DNA of 64,000 nucleotides, taken from Bacillota bacterium (GTDB taxonomy: Bacteria; Bacillota_G; Limnochordia; DTU010). This document shows, one piece after another, positions 16,736 to 25,076 of this stretch (position 1 is the stretch's first letter; each line of letters starts with the position of its first letter). The translations under genes were made by a program, and so were the position numbers. A model generated the notes under the pieces. The model saw nothing but the letters and a program-made list of their open reading frames with translations. It made no database searches and had not been told where the DNA came from. Where the stretch lies: contig JAAZLQ010000107.1 in NCBI GenBank assembly GCA_012799255.1, positions 8,460 through 72,459 of the forward strand, written 5' to 3'.

Positions 16736-16747
16736 CAAGGGGGGCTT

Positions 16748-17167
16748 ATGCTTATCATGGAATTGACCACACCTTCTCTTTTGTTTCCTGCTATTTCACT
16801 GCTGATGTTGGCTTACACTAATCGCTTTTTGGTACTGGCGAACTTGGCACGGGAACTTTACGCCAAATATCAAGACGAGCCAGATGAGAACATTGCGGCG
16901 CAAATAGCCAATCTGCAGATTCGCAATCGCCTCACTAAGAACATGCAAATTTTCGGGGCGCTAAGCTTTTTGTTCTGCGTTATTTGCATGTTCCTACTTT
17001 TTGCCGGTGTCACTACATTAGCGAACTGGTCTTTTGGTTTAGCGTTGTTGTTGCTGTTGGCTTCTTTGGCACTCCTGGTGTGGGAATTACATTTATCCAT
17101 CGATGCCCTAGACGCACATCTCAGTGGTTTTAGCTACACGCCTAAGGAGGACCATAAAACTACTTAA
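16748..17167 (+). CDS. DUF2721 family membrane protein
   Basis: 139 residues beginning LELTTPSLLF-like (here ELTTPSLLFPAISLLMLAY), the recognisable start of DUF2721 proteins. Three hydrophobic segments: about 8-30, 70-90 and 93-112. Function is unknown. ATG at 16748 follows GGGGGG closely; a second ATG three codons later is also possible. Cotranscribed with the cyclophilin and probably with the alcohol dehydrogenase 12 bases downstream. Confidence 0.85.
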   Translation: MLIMELTTPSLLFPAISLLMLAYTNRFLVLANLARELYAKYQDEPDENIAAQIANLQIRNRLTKNMQIFGALSFLFCVICMFLLFAGVTTLANWSFGLALLLLLASLALLVWELHLSIDALDAHLSGFSYTPKEDHKTT

Positions 17168-17179
17168 GGAGGAGATCAG

Positions 17180-18349
17180 ATGCTTAATTTCACTTTTTCC
17201 AACACTACCAAAATCGTGTTTGGCAAAGGGGTAGAGGAAAGGGCAGGTAAGGAGGCTGCACTATGGGGCAAGAAAGTCTTGCTTCATTATGGTGGAGGAC
17301 ATATCGTCCGTTCGGGGCTCAAAGAACGTGTCGAGGCTTCACTTAAGGCTGCAGGTATCGACTATGTGGAACTTGGCGGAGTACAACCCAATCCACGGTT
17401 AAGTTTAGTAAAAGAAGGAATTGACCTGGTGCGTAAGGAGAAGGTGGATTTGATCCTGGCAGTGGGAGGCGGTAGCGTAATTGACTCCGCAAAAGCAATT
17501 GCCATCGGTGTGCCCTATGAGGGCGATGTTTGGGATTTCTACGCTGGAAAGGCCCAGGCTGAAGAAAGCCTTCCCCTAGGCGTGGTGTTGACCATTCCTG
17601 CAGCGGGAAGCGAATCCAGTCCTAGCTCGGTGATAACTAACGAAGACGGGTGGCTAAAGAGGGGCTATGGATCCCTTGTTATGCGCCCTAAATTTGCCCT
17701 TTTGAATCCTGAGCTAACCTTTTCACTTCCTGCCTATCAGACGGCATGCGGAGTGGCAGACATGATGGCCCATATCATGGAACGCTACTTCACCAACGAA
17801 CCTGATGTTGGCTTCAGTGATCAACTTTGTGAAGCTGCATTGCGTAGCATTATGCAAGAAGCTCCCATCGCGATTGCCGAGCCAGAAAACTATGGTGCTA
17901 GAGCAAACATAATGTGGGCTGGAACCATTGCCCATAATGATCTATTAGGAATGGGCAGAAGCGAGGATTGGGCTTCCCATAATATCGAGCATGAGTTGAG
18001 CGCACTTTATGACGTGGCCCATGGAGCAGGTTTAGCAATCGTTTTTCCTGCGTGGATGAAGTATGTCTATAAAGCTAATCCTCAACGTTTTGTCCAGTTT
18101 GCGGTGCGAGTATTTAATGTGGAACAGGACTTCCATAATCCAGAGAGAACGATTTTGGAAGGAATCCGTCGTTTGCAAGATTTCTTTAATAGGATTGGTC
18201 TGCCCACAACGTTAGCAGAGGCCAATATCCCAACGGACCGTTTAGCTGAAATGGCAGAGAAGGCCACCGAAAAGGACAGCCAAAAGCTCGGCGGTCTTAT
18301 GTCCCTGGGGCAACAGGATGTATTGGCCATTTACGAACTCTGTAAATAG
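17180..18349 (+). CDS. Iron-containing alcohol dehydrogenase (BdhA/YqhD type)
   Basis: Group III metal-dependent alcohol dehydrogenase, reducing aldehydes to alcohols with NAD(P)H. 389 residues with the nucleotide-binding GGGSVIDSAKAIA motif. Metal ligands lie in CGVADMMAHIMERY (Asp, His), NIEHELSALYDVAHGAGLA (two His). The sequence around WDFYAGK and NIMWAGTIAHN resembles clostridial butanol dehydrogenases and YqhD. ATG with AAGGAGGAG. The substrate cannot be fixed from sequence; a role in fermentation or aldehyde detoxification is likely. Confidence 0.93.
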   Translation: MLNFTFSNTTKIVFGKGVEERAGKEAALWGKKVLLHYGGGHIVRSGLKERVEASLKAAGIDYVELGGVQPNPRLSLVKEGIDLVRKEKVDLILAVGGGSVIDSAKAIAIGVPYEGDVWDFYAGKAQAEESLPLGVVLTIPAAGSESSPSSVITNEDGWLKRGYGSLVMRPKFALLNPELTFSLPAYQTACGVADMMAHIMERYFTNEPDVGFSDQLCEAALRSIMQEAPIAIAEPENYGARANIMWAGTIAHNDLLGMGRSEDWASHNIEHELSALYDVAHGAGLAIVFPAWMKYVYKANPQRFVQFAVRVFNVEQDFHNPERTILEGIRRLQDFFNRIGLPTTLAEANIPTDRLAEMAEKATEKDSQKLGGLMSLGQQDVLAIYELCK

Positions 18350-19114
18350 CTAGATGCGCCTAAGTACTGTGATGGGGCGAATGATTTCGCCCTGTCCTTC
18401 CCCTAGGGGCTGGTTCCAATCCCAATCATTCCACCAACCTAGGAGTTCGAAACGGTGCAGCTTAGTTGCGGCTAACACAAACTCCTGGGGAAAGATGGCG
18501 CGCCTTAAGCCCTGATGAAGAAGCTTTTGCTCCTGTCCTCGCTCTTTGATAGTAAAGAGGATGTTCTCTGCATAAAGTTGCTCTGCTGCATCGTGTACGC
18601 GGGTTGAGTACCTGGTGGTCACTGTAATGCCATCTCGGCGCATTACCCAGCTATCCAAGGTATTATCCAGGGGTTCAAAGTCAATGCACCAGTCCAAGAA
18701 ATAAAGTCCACCTGGCTTTAAGGCTGCTTCCACCGATTTGAAATGACTCAAAAGCTCCCCTGTGTTGTTGACGTAGAGCGAGCCCAACATTATGTAGAGA
18801 AAATCCATTGGTTCTTCCAACATGAAATCTGCCAAGTTGGCCAAGTAGAAATCCGCATCATAATTGTGTTCTTGCGCTTTATTTTGGGCAAACTCAATCA
18901 TGGTCGGGTTCAGATCCAAACCACGGTACTGATAGCCACGGCTAATTAACTCCATCATGTGGGGGCTGTTGCCACATGCTAATTCCAGTACGGTGTTTAC
19001 AGGAATCTTGGAGAATCTGGCAATTGCTTCTTCCATCACATCCACTTCAGCGGATATATCGCGATACGAAAAAGCTATTTCATAATAGTGGGGGAAGCTA
19101 TAAATGCTGTCCAA
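18350..19114 (-). CDS. SAM-dependent methyltransferase, class I
   Basis: About 254 residues. The start is set at a TTG preceded closely by AAAGGTGATC, giving MDSIYSFPHYYEIAF; the frame is open further upstream. Motif I LELACGNSPHMMEL binds the SAM methionine part and GLDLNPTMIEFA follows as motif II. The protein has no close tell-tale for its substrate. It is convergent with the alcohol dehydrogenase (stop codons touch) and divergent from msrA. Confidence 0.85.
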   Translation of the reverse strand: MDSIYSFPHYYEIAFSYRDISAEVDVMEEAIARFSKIPVNTVLELACGNSPHMMELISRGYQYRGLDLNPTMIEFAQNKAQEHNYDADFYLANLADFMLEEPMDFLYIMLGSLYVNNTGELLSHFKSVEAALKPGGLYFLDWCIDFEPLDNTLDSWVMRRDGITVTTRYSTRVHDAAEQLYAENILFTIKERGQEQKLLHQGLRRAIFPQEFVLAATKLHRFELLGWWNDWDWNQPLGEGQGEIIRPITVLRRI

Positions 19115-19153
19115 ATGATCACCTTTTCTTAGAAATTGATGGGGGGACAAGTA

Positions 19154-19690
19154 ATGAATCAAAAAACTGCCATCTTCGGCGGAGGTTGTTTTTGGTGTGT
19201 AGAAGCTATTTTCAGCGATTTGAACGGCGTTTTAGAAGTTGTTCCTGGCTACAGTGGAGGTCATGTGGATAACCCAACCTATGAACAGGTTTGTACTAAT
19301 GAAACTGGACATGCCGAAGTAGTAAAGATTACCTATGATGGTGATGTAATCAGTTATGAGGATCTATTAAAGATCTTTTTCACGACTCATGATCCCACAA
19401 CATTAAACCGCCAGGGAGGCGATGTGGGTACCCAGTACCGCTCGGTTATCTTCTATCAAGATGAGGAAGAAAAGCAAGTAGCCCAAGCTGTGAAAAAGGA
19501 GTTAGCGCATCTCTGGGAAGATCCCATTGTTACTGAAATTACGCAACTTGAAACATTTTACCCGGCAGAAGACTATCACCGGGACTACTTTAGACTCAAT
19601 CCTCAGCAGGGCTACTGCAGAATGGTTATAGCTCCTAAGGTGGCGAAGTTCCGGTCACAGTACCGCGAACGTCTAAAGTCGACTCAATGA
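19154..19690 (+). CDS. msrA: Peptide methionine (S)-sulfoxide reductase
   Basis: Repairs oxidised methionine. The catalytic GGGCFWCVEAIF motif is at the N-terminus, followed by the family's GYSGGHVDNPTYEQVC and GTQYRSVIFY blocks. A single further cysteine (QQGYCRM) near the C-terminus may resolve the sulfenic acid. ATG at 19154 is six bases after GGGGGG; the frame extends to an ATG six codons upstream without a better ribosome site. The 3' end overlaps the convergent decarboxylase gene by 18 bases. Confidence 0.97.
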   Translation: MNQKTAIFGGGCFWCVEAIFSDLNGVLEVVPGYSGGHVDNPTYEQVCTNETGHAEVVKITYDGDVISYEDLLKIFFTTHDPTTLNRQGGDVGTQYRSVIFYQDEEEKQVAQAVKKELAHLWEDPIVTEITQLETFYPAEDYHRDYFRLNPQQGYCRMVIAPKVAKFRSQYRERLKSTQ

Positions 19691-20935
19691 GCCAGTGGGG
19701 AGCTTGATTGTGGCAAAATAATCCTCGGGGGTTTCCGCCCTGCGGATTAGTTCAGTACTTCCATCTTGACGCAATAAGATTTCTGCCGACCGAAGTTTCC
19801 CATTGTAATTATAGCCCATGGAAAAGCCATGTGCACCAGTATCGTGAATAATTATTAGGTCACCAACTTCGATTTTGGGTAAGTTACGGTTAATGGCAAA
19901 TTTGTCGTTGTTCTCGCAGAGGCCACCAACCACATCATAGGTATGATTGTGGGGGTGGTCCTCTTTTCCGGCTACCGTAATATGGTGGTAGGCACCATAC
20001 ATGGCAGGCCGCATTAAGTTTACTGCACAGGCATCCAAACCGATGTAGTTTTTGTGGATTTCTTTACGGCGGAGCGCTGTGGCAATCAAGTGCCCGTAAG
20101 GGGCAAGCATAAATCTACCGAGTTCTGTTACAATCGCGAGATCACCTAAGCCTGCAGGAACTAAAACGTCGTTGAAGGCTTGCTCGACACCTTGTCCAAT
20201 GATCGAAATATCTGCAGGATTGTCATGGGGATGGTAAGGAACTCCGATACCGCCAGAAAGATTGACAAAAGTAAACTTGGCACCAGTTTCTTCATGGATC
20301 TCTTTTACCACCTCGAAGAGCAAGCGAGCTAAGGCAGGATAATAGTCATTAGTGGTAGTATTGCTTGCTAAAAAAGCGTGGATACCGAACTCTTCCACAC
20401 CCAGGTTGAGTAGTCTCTTTACCGCTTCCGTTAGCTGGGGCCGAGTCATCCCGAACTTTGCTTCGCCTGGCGTATCCATGATCTCATTGGCGAGCGTGAA
20501 ATTACCCCCTGGGTTATAGCGGAGACACATCTTTTTAGGAATGCTAGGAAGTTGCTGGATAAGTTCTAGATCTGTGATGTCATCTAAGTTAATAATAGCA
20601 CCTAGCTTATGCGCAAGCTGAAAGTCTTCTAAGGGAGTAATGTTGGAGGAGAACATGATTTCATCGCCTTGGAAACCCAAAGCATCTGCGAGAATTAACT
20701 CAGTTGCGCTGGCGCAATCCACACCACAACCCTCTTCTTGTAGAATTTGCAGAATTCTTGGGTTCGGATTGGCTTTGATTGCAAAATACTCCTTAAAACC
20801 AGGATTCCAGCTAAAGGCTTGATGAAGCCTTACTGCATTTTCTCTAATACCTTGTTCATCATAAAGGTGGAAGGGGGTAGGATACTCTGCTGCAATTTGG
20901 CGCAGTTTTTCAGCGCTCACAAAAGGTTTTTTCAT
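19673..20935 (-). CDS. Diaminopimelate decarboxylase-like PLP enzyme
   Basis: Fold III PLP decarboxylase, most like diaminopimelate decarboxylase, which makes L-lysine. The PLP lysine is in YFAIKANPNP, the phosphate-binding glycines in VNLSGGIGVPYHP, and the second-subunit active-site motif is GLCENNDKFA. These differ a little from the classical LysA (CESGD), so a related substrate is possible. ATG with GGAGGTCCC; the upstream extension lacks a ribosome site. No other lysine genes are nearby, though a split lysine exporter occurs at 33.7-34.6 kb. Confidence 0.8.
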   Translation of the reverse strand: MKKPFVSAEKLRQIAAEYPTPFHLYDEQGIRENAVRLHQAFSWNPGFKEYFAIKANPNPRILQILQEEGCGVDCASATELILADALGFQGDEIMFSSNITPLEDFQLAHKLGAIINLDDITDLELIQQLPSIPKKMCLRYNPGGNFTLANEIMDTPGEAKFGMTRPQLTEAVKRLLNLGVEEFGIHAFLASNTTTNDYYPALARLLFEVVKEIHEETGAKFTFVNLSGGIGVPYHPHDNPADISIIGQGVEQAFNDVLVPAGLGDLAIVTELGRFMLAPYGHLIATALRRKEIHKNYIGLDACAVNLMRPAMYGAYHHITVAGKEDHPHNHTYDVVGGLCENNDKFAINRNLPKIEVGDLIIIHDTGAHGFSMGYNYNGKLRSAEILLRQDGSTELIRRAETPEDYFATIKLPTGSLSRL

Positions 20936-20968
20936 TGGGACCTCCGAAATACATTGGATATAGAAATG

Positions 20969-20995
20969 AAAAACCCAACCCAAGCGGGTTGGGTT
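20969..20995 (-). terminator. Terminator of deoD
   Basis: AACCCAACCC (20972-20981), loop, GGGTTGGGTT (20986-20995); minus-strand transcripts then run into TTTTTC. Lies between deoD and the decarboxylase gene. Confidence 0.8.
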
Positions 20996-21009
20996 TATTC
21001 GTACATAAT

Positions 21010-21717
21010 TTACAGGCTGATGGCTAGTTCTAAAGCTATTTCCATCATGTTTGTGAAACTAACTTGGCGCTCATGGGCAGGTAGCTCTCTGCCACTGTGG
21101 AGCTCATCAGAAATAGTCAACATGCACAGGGCGTTTTTCTTGGCCTTCGCAGCATTCATATACAGTGCTGCAGCTTCCATTTCTACCGCTAGCACGCCCA
21201 TGGCTTCCCAAGCAGTTGGTTTGCCTAGTTCGTTATAGAAAATATCCGCGGACAAAATATTACCTACGAAGTACTTCTGGCCCTTGTTCTTCGCGATTTC
21301 TACAGCCTTCTCTAATAGTTCCCAAGTAGCGATGGGAGCATAGGTACCTGGCATTCCATATTGATAGGCATAATTTGAGTCGGTACAGGCACCCATACCA
21401 AAGACCATATCCATGATCTTTACATCCTCGCGAATTGCACCGGCAGAACCGATCCGGATAATATTGTCCACATCATACATATTATACAATTCATAGGTGT
21501 AAATGCCAATGGAAGGCATGCCCATGCCATGACCTTGTACAGATACGGGTTTGCCCTTATAAAGCCCCGTGAAACCGTACATTCCACGTACTTCATTATA
21601 GCACTTTACATCTTCCAAATAGTTTTCCGCCACAAATTTTGCCCTCAGGGGATCCCCTGGCATCAAAACCGTCTTAGCGATATCACCTGGTTTTGCAGCA
21701 TTATGCGGTGTAGTCAT
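21010..21717 (-). CDS. deoD: Purine-nucleoside phosphorylase, DeoD type
   Basis: Cleaves purine (deoxy)nucleosides with phosphate to give base and ribose-1-phosphate. Family features are [31 protein letters not shown] and the catalytic Asp in [11 protein letters not shown] at 21717 is six bases after AAGGAGG; an ATG two codons upstream abuts the ribosome site and is less likely. Works in purine salvage, and could use nucleosides brought in by the BMP-type transporter at 52-56 kb, although the genes are far apart. Confidence 0.96.
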   Translation of the reverse strand: MTTPHNAAKPGDIAKTVLMPGDPLRAKFVAENYLEDVKCYNEVRGMYGFTGLYKGKPVSVQGHGMGMPSIGIYTYELYNMYDVDNIIRIGSAGAIREDVKIMDMVFGMGACTDSNYAYQYGMPGTYAPIATWELLEKAVEIAKNKGQKYFVGNILSADIFYNELGKPTAWEAMGVLAVEMEAAALYMNAAKAKKNALCMLTISDELHSGRELPAHERQVSFTNMMEIALELAISL

Positions 21718-21851
21718 GTTCATCCTCCTTAAGTGATAGTCTCTATATACTTTGACAACTTCCTCCTTCTTCCTTCACCAGAACTACGCCTCTCGCACTT
21801 TAGTGCATACAATGTGGAGTGGTTGACTAATAAGGAAAGGAGGGAAGACTT

Positions 21852-22445
21852 ATGGCCTTTATCCATGTGGTTTCCACAGGAGATACGCTCTGGGGAATTG
21901 CCCAAAAGTATCAAACAAGTGTGGAAGAGCTCAAGATGGCCAATGGCTTAACTAATGATCTAATTTATCTCGGACAGGAGCTTATTATACCACTTGATTC
22001 CACGGAGGAGCCAATTGAAACTGTACCAACAGCGACTCTGCCTTCGGTGGAGGGAGGATTTGTTTTGCCTGAAGGAAGTTACACTCCGGCTGATCTGGAT
22101 GACATTGCACTGCTTGCACGCTTGGTTTTTGCCGAGGCAAGGGGGGAACCTTTTTTGGGACAAATCGCGGTGGCGGCTGTTTTACTAAACAGGGTCAAAC
22201 ACCCCGAATTCCCTAACACTGTGAGGGCAGCTATCTATCAACCGCGCCAGTTTGAGGTGGTGTCTAATGGGACTATCAACCAAACCCCCAACAACCTCGC
22301 TTATCTTGCTGTCCTGGAGGCACTTAACGGAGAAGACCCCACAGATGGATCCCTCTTCTTTTGGAATCCCCGCAAAGTACCTTCTTCTAGCTGGGTTTGG
22401 ACCAGGCCGGTGAAGTTACAAATTGGCGAACATGTCTTTGCTTAA
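21852..22445 (+). CDS. LysM-SleB cell wall hydrolase
   Basis: 197 residues: an N-terminal LysM (about 5-49, HVVSTGDTLWGIAQKY) binding peptidoglycan, then a SleB/Hydrolase_2 domain starting LLARLVFAEARGEPFLGQIAVAAVLLNRV with its catalytic Glu. Related enzymes are spore cortex-lytic or wall-remodelling hydrolases. No signal peptide is evident, which is unusual for a wall enzyme but known in this family. ATG preceded by AAGGAGGG. It is convergent with the curli locus. Confidence 0.88.
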   Translation: MAFIHVVSTGDTLWGIAQKYQTSVEELKMANGLTNDLIYLGQELIIPLDSTEEPIETVPTATLPSVEGGFVLPEGSYTPADLDDIALLARLVFAEARGEPFLGQIAVAAVLLNRVKHPEFPNTVRAAIYQPRQFEVVSNGTINQTPNNLAYLAVLEALNGEDPTDGSLFFWNPRKVPSSSWVWTRPVKLQIGEHVFA

Positions 22446-22462
22446 AAAGAGACTTTAAAGTA

Positions 22463-22492
22463 AAGAGGTCAAGACATATTGTCTTGACCTCC
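22463..22492 (-). terminator. Terminator of the curli locus
   Basis: GAGGTCAAGACA and TGTCTTGACCTC form a near-perfect 12-bp inverted repeat around a 2-4 base loop. On the minus strand it is followed by TTTACTTT. It lies 30 bases after the last curlin stop codon. Confidence 0.75.
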
Positions 22493-22522
22493 CTCGTGGA
22501 TAAGGATTGCGTCCACTTGCCG

Positions 22523-23014
22523 TTACTTTCCTTGAATGATCACCGCAGAATTGTTGTTGCCAATCTGGGCGATCAGAGCGGTGAAGTTGTCTCCGCTCTG
22601 CTGAATCCTGGCTGTATTGGCATTGCCCATTTGGTAGGCTCCTGCCCAGTTGCTGGTGCCTAGTTGTTGGGTCACTACAGTATTGTAGTTTCCCACTTGA
22701 TAGGCACCCGCCCAGTTTCCCACTCCACTTTGCCATTGGTTTGCAATGTTGCCATCACCATTTTGATAGATGTAGGCCCTATTGTCCTGACCTTCCTGGA
22801 CTTGCTCAGAACTATTGTCGTTTCCGTTTTGATAGACGTAGGCTGAATTTTCACCAGGTTCTACTTCATCTTCGGAAATCTGGAAAAAGTCGCTGAACCA
22901 AACCCCCAAATCGGATGGTAATACTGTTTCAGTTTCGTAGGCTAGAGCGTTCGCACTTGCAAGCAAACCTAGCACTAGTAACGCCAACACGATCGTAACC
23001 ATTCTATTCTTCAC
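22523..23014 (-). CDS. Curlin-repeat protein under c-di-GMP riboswitch control
   Basis: 163 residues. Signal peptide ends at ALA. After an acidic, non-repeat stretch (about 28-55) come roughly ten half-repeats of about 11 residues with the curlin pattern Q-x-G-x2-N-x-A-x3-Q, for example YQNGNDNSS and IQQSGDNFTALIAQIGNNN. Such repeats stack as a beta solenoid in curli amyloid. Two copies of NWAGAYQ give it a distinct aromatic signature. GTG start, with GAGGAGG seven bases upstream on the edge of the GEMM-I riboswitch. It is the last and separately controlled gene of the locus and could be a minor subunit or nucleator. Confidence 0.88.
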   Translation of the reverse strand: MKNRMVTIVLALLVLGLLASANALAYETETVLPSDLGVWFSDFFQISEDEVEPGENSAYVYQNGNDNSSEQVQEGQDNRAYIYQNGDGNIANQWQSGVGNWAGAYQVGNYNTVVTQQLGTSNWAGAYQMGNANTARIQQSGDNFTALIAQIGNNNSAVIIQGK

Positions 23015-23021
23015 TATTTTG

Positions 23022-23100
23022 CCTCCTCGGGTAACCCGGCTATCTAATTATCTTAGACCCGTGGCTTTGTGTCCCCACCTCACGATGGGTTTACCTTTTT
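23022..23100 (-). promoter_or_regulatory. c-di-GMP-I (GEMM-I) riboswitch
   Basis: On the minus strand the sequence shows the GEMM-I hallmarks in order: GGTAAACCC, GGGGACACAAAGCCACGGG, TCTAAG, and finally TAGCCGGGTTACCCG. The conserved CAAAGCCACGGG and GCCGGGTTACC segments are near-exact. The class binds cyclic di-GMP. The 3' end (CCCGAGGAGG) overlaps or abuts the Shine-Dalgarno of the curlin gene. No terminator lies between them, so translational control is more likely than attenuation. Sign of control (on or off) cannot be read from this. Confidence 0.92.
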
Positions 23101-23263
23101 CTGAGGGACAGAGGAACTGAAGTTCGACCATCTCTCATTCCGCGACCACTTGTGGTAGCGGATCTTACACACTTCATCTTACACACACTTTGTCACGGCT
23201 CGTTGGACTAAGCAATCCCTATCTCTACGAGCAAGATAGTTGTGGCTTTAGCCACGGAGTTGG
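23101..23263 (-). promoter_or_regulatory. Spacer upstream of riboswitch with direct repeat and hairpins
   Basis: Between csgG and the riboswitch. An 11-base direct repeat (plus-strand ATCTTACACAC at 23162-23172 and 23176-23186, 14-base period) lies next to a strong hairpin (minus strand CCGC-T-ACCAC-AA-GTGGT-C-GCGG, about 23139-23160). A smaller hairpin GTGGCT-AA-AGCCAC lies near csgG. No convincing sigmaA promoter was found. The direct repeat could be an activator site, which would give the riboswitch-curlin unit its own promoter. Confidence 0.4.
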
Positions 23264-24061
23264 TTAGTTAGTAAGTACTTGGCTTTGAACCAACTTGAAG
23301 ACGGCTTCTTCCAGTAGAGTTCGAACAACTAGATTAATTACCTGCTGTTTACCAGCACCCGTTTCAAACTCGACAATGTTCCTTCCCAAGAAAGAAAACA
23401 ACTGGATTCCAATCTTCTCGCCTAGGACTTCGCCTTTGAGGCTTTCCGCCCAGATTACTTCACCTGTAGTCAGGTCAGTCACCCTTAAGTCAAGGGCAAC
23501 TGATGCTCGAGCATACTCCTGGGATCCGCCTATACCGCCAATAACAAGACCCAGTCCGCCAGTTTCCTTACTTACTTGGTATTCGGTGATGGAGCCAGAG
23601 ATCATGTACTGAGGTCCCACGAGTTCACCCAGACGCGGCCCTTGACCAGGTAGTACCCTATTACTGGATACAAGGTTCTGTTCATTCATCAAGTCTCCAA
23701 ATTTGACACGATCTAAGACAGAGAATTGGCGTGATCTGTGTAAAGCGGTGATCAACATTTCAGTAGAACCCTGAGTAACAACTGTTGATGCGGCACCACC
23801 ATCCGCCTTGAGTTGTCCTGTACTATCTGTAATGCCATAAATGGCAATCGGGATTTTTTCAACCGGTTCCGGTAGTGCAGCTAGAAGCTGACTAGCGGTC
23901 GTTACATTATCGACGGATAGTAATATGCTTTCGGGAACCTCCAATACTGCTGCCATCTCCTGAACTATTTCTGTTTCGGTGGCTGGTGGTGGGGTGCTAG
24001 AACCAGACAATCCCCCAAATAACATAGCCAATGTGAGAATTCCAATCATTACAAATTCCAT
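23264..24061 (-). CDS. csgG: CsgG-like curli secretion pore
   Basis: Outer-membrane channel that exports curlin subunits. 265 residues; the core from about residue 69 aligns by eye with E. coli CsgG: KIPIAIYGITDSTGQLK, TEMLITALHRSRQFSVLDR, LMNEQNLV, PQYMISGSITEYQ, VALDLRVTDLTTGEVIW. Two differences stand out. The signal peptide is not followed by a lipobox cysteine, so it is not an obvious lipoprotein. The residues matching the constriction Tyr51, Asn55 and Phe56 of E. coli are Asp87, Ala91 and Ser92. About 45 extra residues lie between signal and core. ATG with AAAGGAGGG. Confidence 0.9.
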   Translation of the reverse strand: MEFVMIGILTLAMLFGGLSGSSTPPPATETEIVQEMAAVLEVPESILLSVDNVTTASQLLAALPEPVEKIPIAIYGITDSTGQLKADGGAASTVVTQGSTEMLITALHRSRQFSVLDRVKFGDLMNEQNLVSSNRVLPGQGPRLGELVGPQYMISGSITEYQVSKETGGLGLVIGGIGGSQEYARASVALDLRVTDLTTGEVIWAESLKGEVLGEKIGIQLFSFLGRNIVEFETGAGKQQVINLVVRTLLEEAVFKLVQSQVLTN

Positions 24062-24095
24062 TCTAACCCTCCTTTACATCTTGTCCATCACCTGA

Positions 24096-24518
24096 TTAAA
24101 AGTTTGGAGGCACTGGTTGGTTTCCTGAATCAATTGTAATCTCTGTCCAGCTACCATTAGAGTAGTGGTAGATCTTCATAGATTCACTAACCTCATCCCA
24201 TTCATAGTAAATCCAGCCATCGTCCACTGGGACAAAACCGTAATCTGGGGCATCGGAGTTTGGATCGTAATAGACAATATCTCGAATAGCTTTGCTCATA
24301 GCCATACGGTCTAGGCTTTCTTTAAAACGGTCAAGTGCGCTTGGTTCTTCCGTAGTTCTGCTCAACTCCTGCTGTGCGTTAGCAATATTCAAGGCTACTT
24401 GTCGAGCGTTAGGGTTGTTGATAAGTTGAAAGCTATAGCTCATGGTATAACTGGCAACTGCTGTGCCGGTGAGACTAAAAACAATTAGGATGGTACTAAA
24501 CAGGACGACTTTTCTCAC
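24096..24518 (-). CDS. csgF: CsgF-like curli assembly factor
   Basis: 140 residues with a signal peptide ending near TAVA. The mature N-terminus SYTMSYSFQLINNPN resembles the CsgF segment that plugs into the CsgG pore, and EPSALDRFKESLDR (59-72) matches the E. coli PSALDNF helix start. CsgF links the pore to the nucleator at the cell surface. GTG start eight bases after AAAGGAGGG; csgG follows at once. The C-terminal part (YDPNSDAPDYGF..., YYEWDE) is longer in aromatic and acidic residues than usual. Assignment rests on position and these two motifs. Confidence 0.8.
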   Translation of the reverse strand: MRKVVLFSTILIVFSLTGTAVASYTMSYSFQLINNPNARQVALNIANAQQELSRTTEEPSALDRFKESLDRMAMSKAIRDIVYYDPNSDAPDYGFVPVDDGWIYYEWDEVSESMKIYHYSNGSWTEITIDSGNQPVPPNF

Positions 24519-24533
24519 TGTAATCTCCCTCCT

Positions 24534-25058
24534 TTAGTAGGTAAACTGAAAACCAGCTGCTAAATGTAGACCTCTGTCGCCGATTCCGCCAGGCATGGTC
24601 ACGTACCTTGCCTCAGCAAATAAGTTCTTGTTAAACTCTACTCCAACAAAAACTTGGTACCTAAAACCATCGGCATAACCTGCTCCCCCTCCAAAGTAAA
24701 CGGGGTAAGGGAGGTTACTAAAAGGAGCAAATTTTAGGGACAGAAAGCCAGCTAAAGCCTGTTCGTTTTTTAGATAAACTGCTTCGGTTAAGATACTTAC
24801 AGGTAACTCTTGACCAAGGTCTGTCTCCACTCTTACACCGACACCGACTTCGCTTCCGTCACCTAAGGTGGTTAGAACCATACCTGCCTTCATCTTGGGG
24901 CGTGCCCGCTCTTGGGTGAGCATCCTGTGGGAAGCGGTGAATAGGTCGATTCTCTCCTGACTGACTTCCTCGGTAGTTGATTGGTTGGCCAGAGCCGAGG
25001 GAGCAGTAAGGAGAAGTAGCAAGAGTAGTAACGTGATTACATAAGTACGTTTTCTCAT
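24534..25058 (-). CDS. Small putative outer-membrane beta-barrel in the curli operon
   Basis: 174 residues. Signal peptide with a poly-Leu core, cleavage likely after ALA. The mature protein has alternating strands rich in Gly and Tyr (YFGGGAGYADGFRYQVFVGVEF, here given in part) and ends AAGFQFTY with a terminal aromatic, as in small eight-stranded barrels. It sits between the curlin genes and csgF with 15-18 base gaps. It does not resemble CsgE. It may be a curli accessory or anchoring protein; that is inference from position. Confidence 0.65.
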   Translation of the reverse strand: MRKRTYVITLLLLLLLLTAPSALANQSTTEEVSQERIDLFTASHRMLTQERARPKMKAGMVLTTLGDGSEVGVGVRVETDLGQELPVSILTEAVYLKNEQALAGFLSLKFAPFSNLPYPVYFGGGAGYADGFRYQVFVGVEFNKNLFAEARYVTMPGGIGDRGLHLAAGFQFTY

Positions 25059-25076
25059 TAGGAATTCTCCTTTCGG

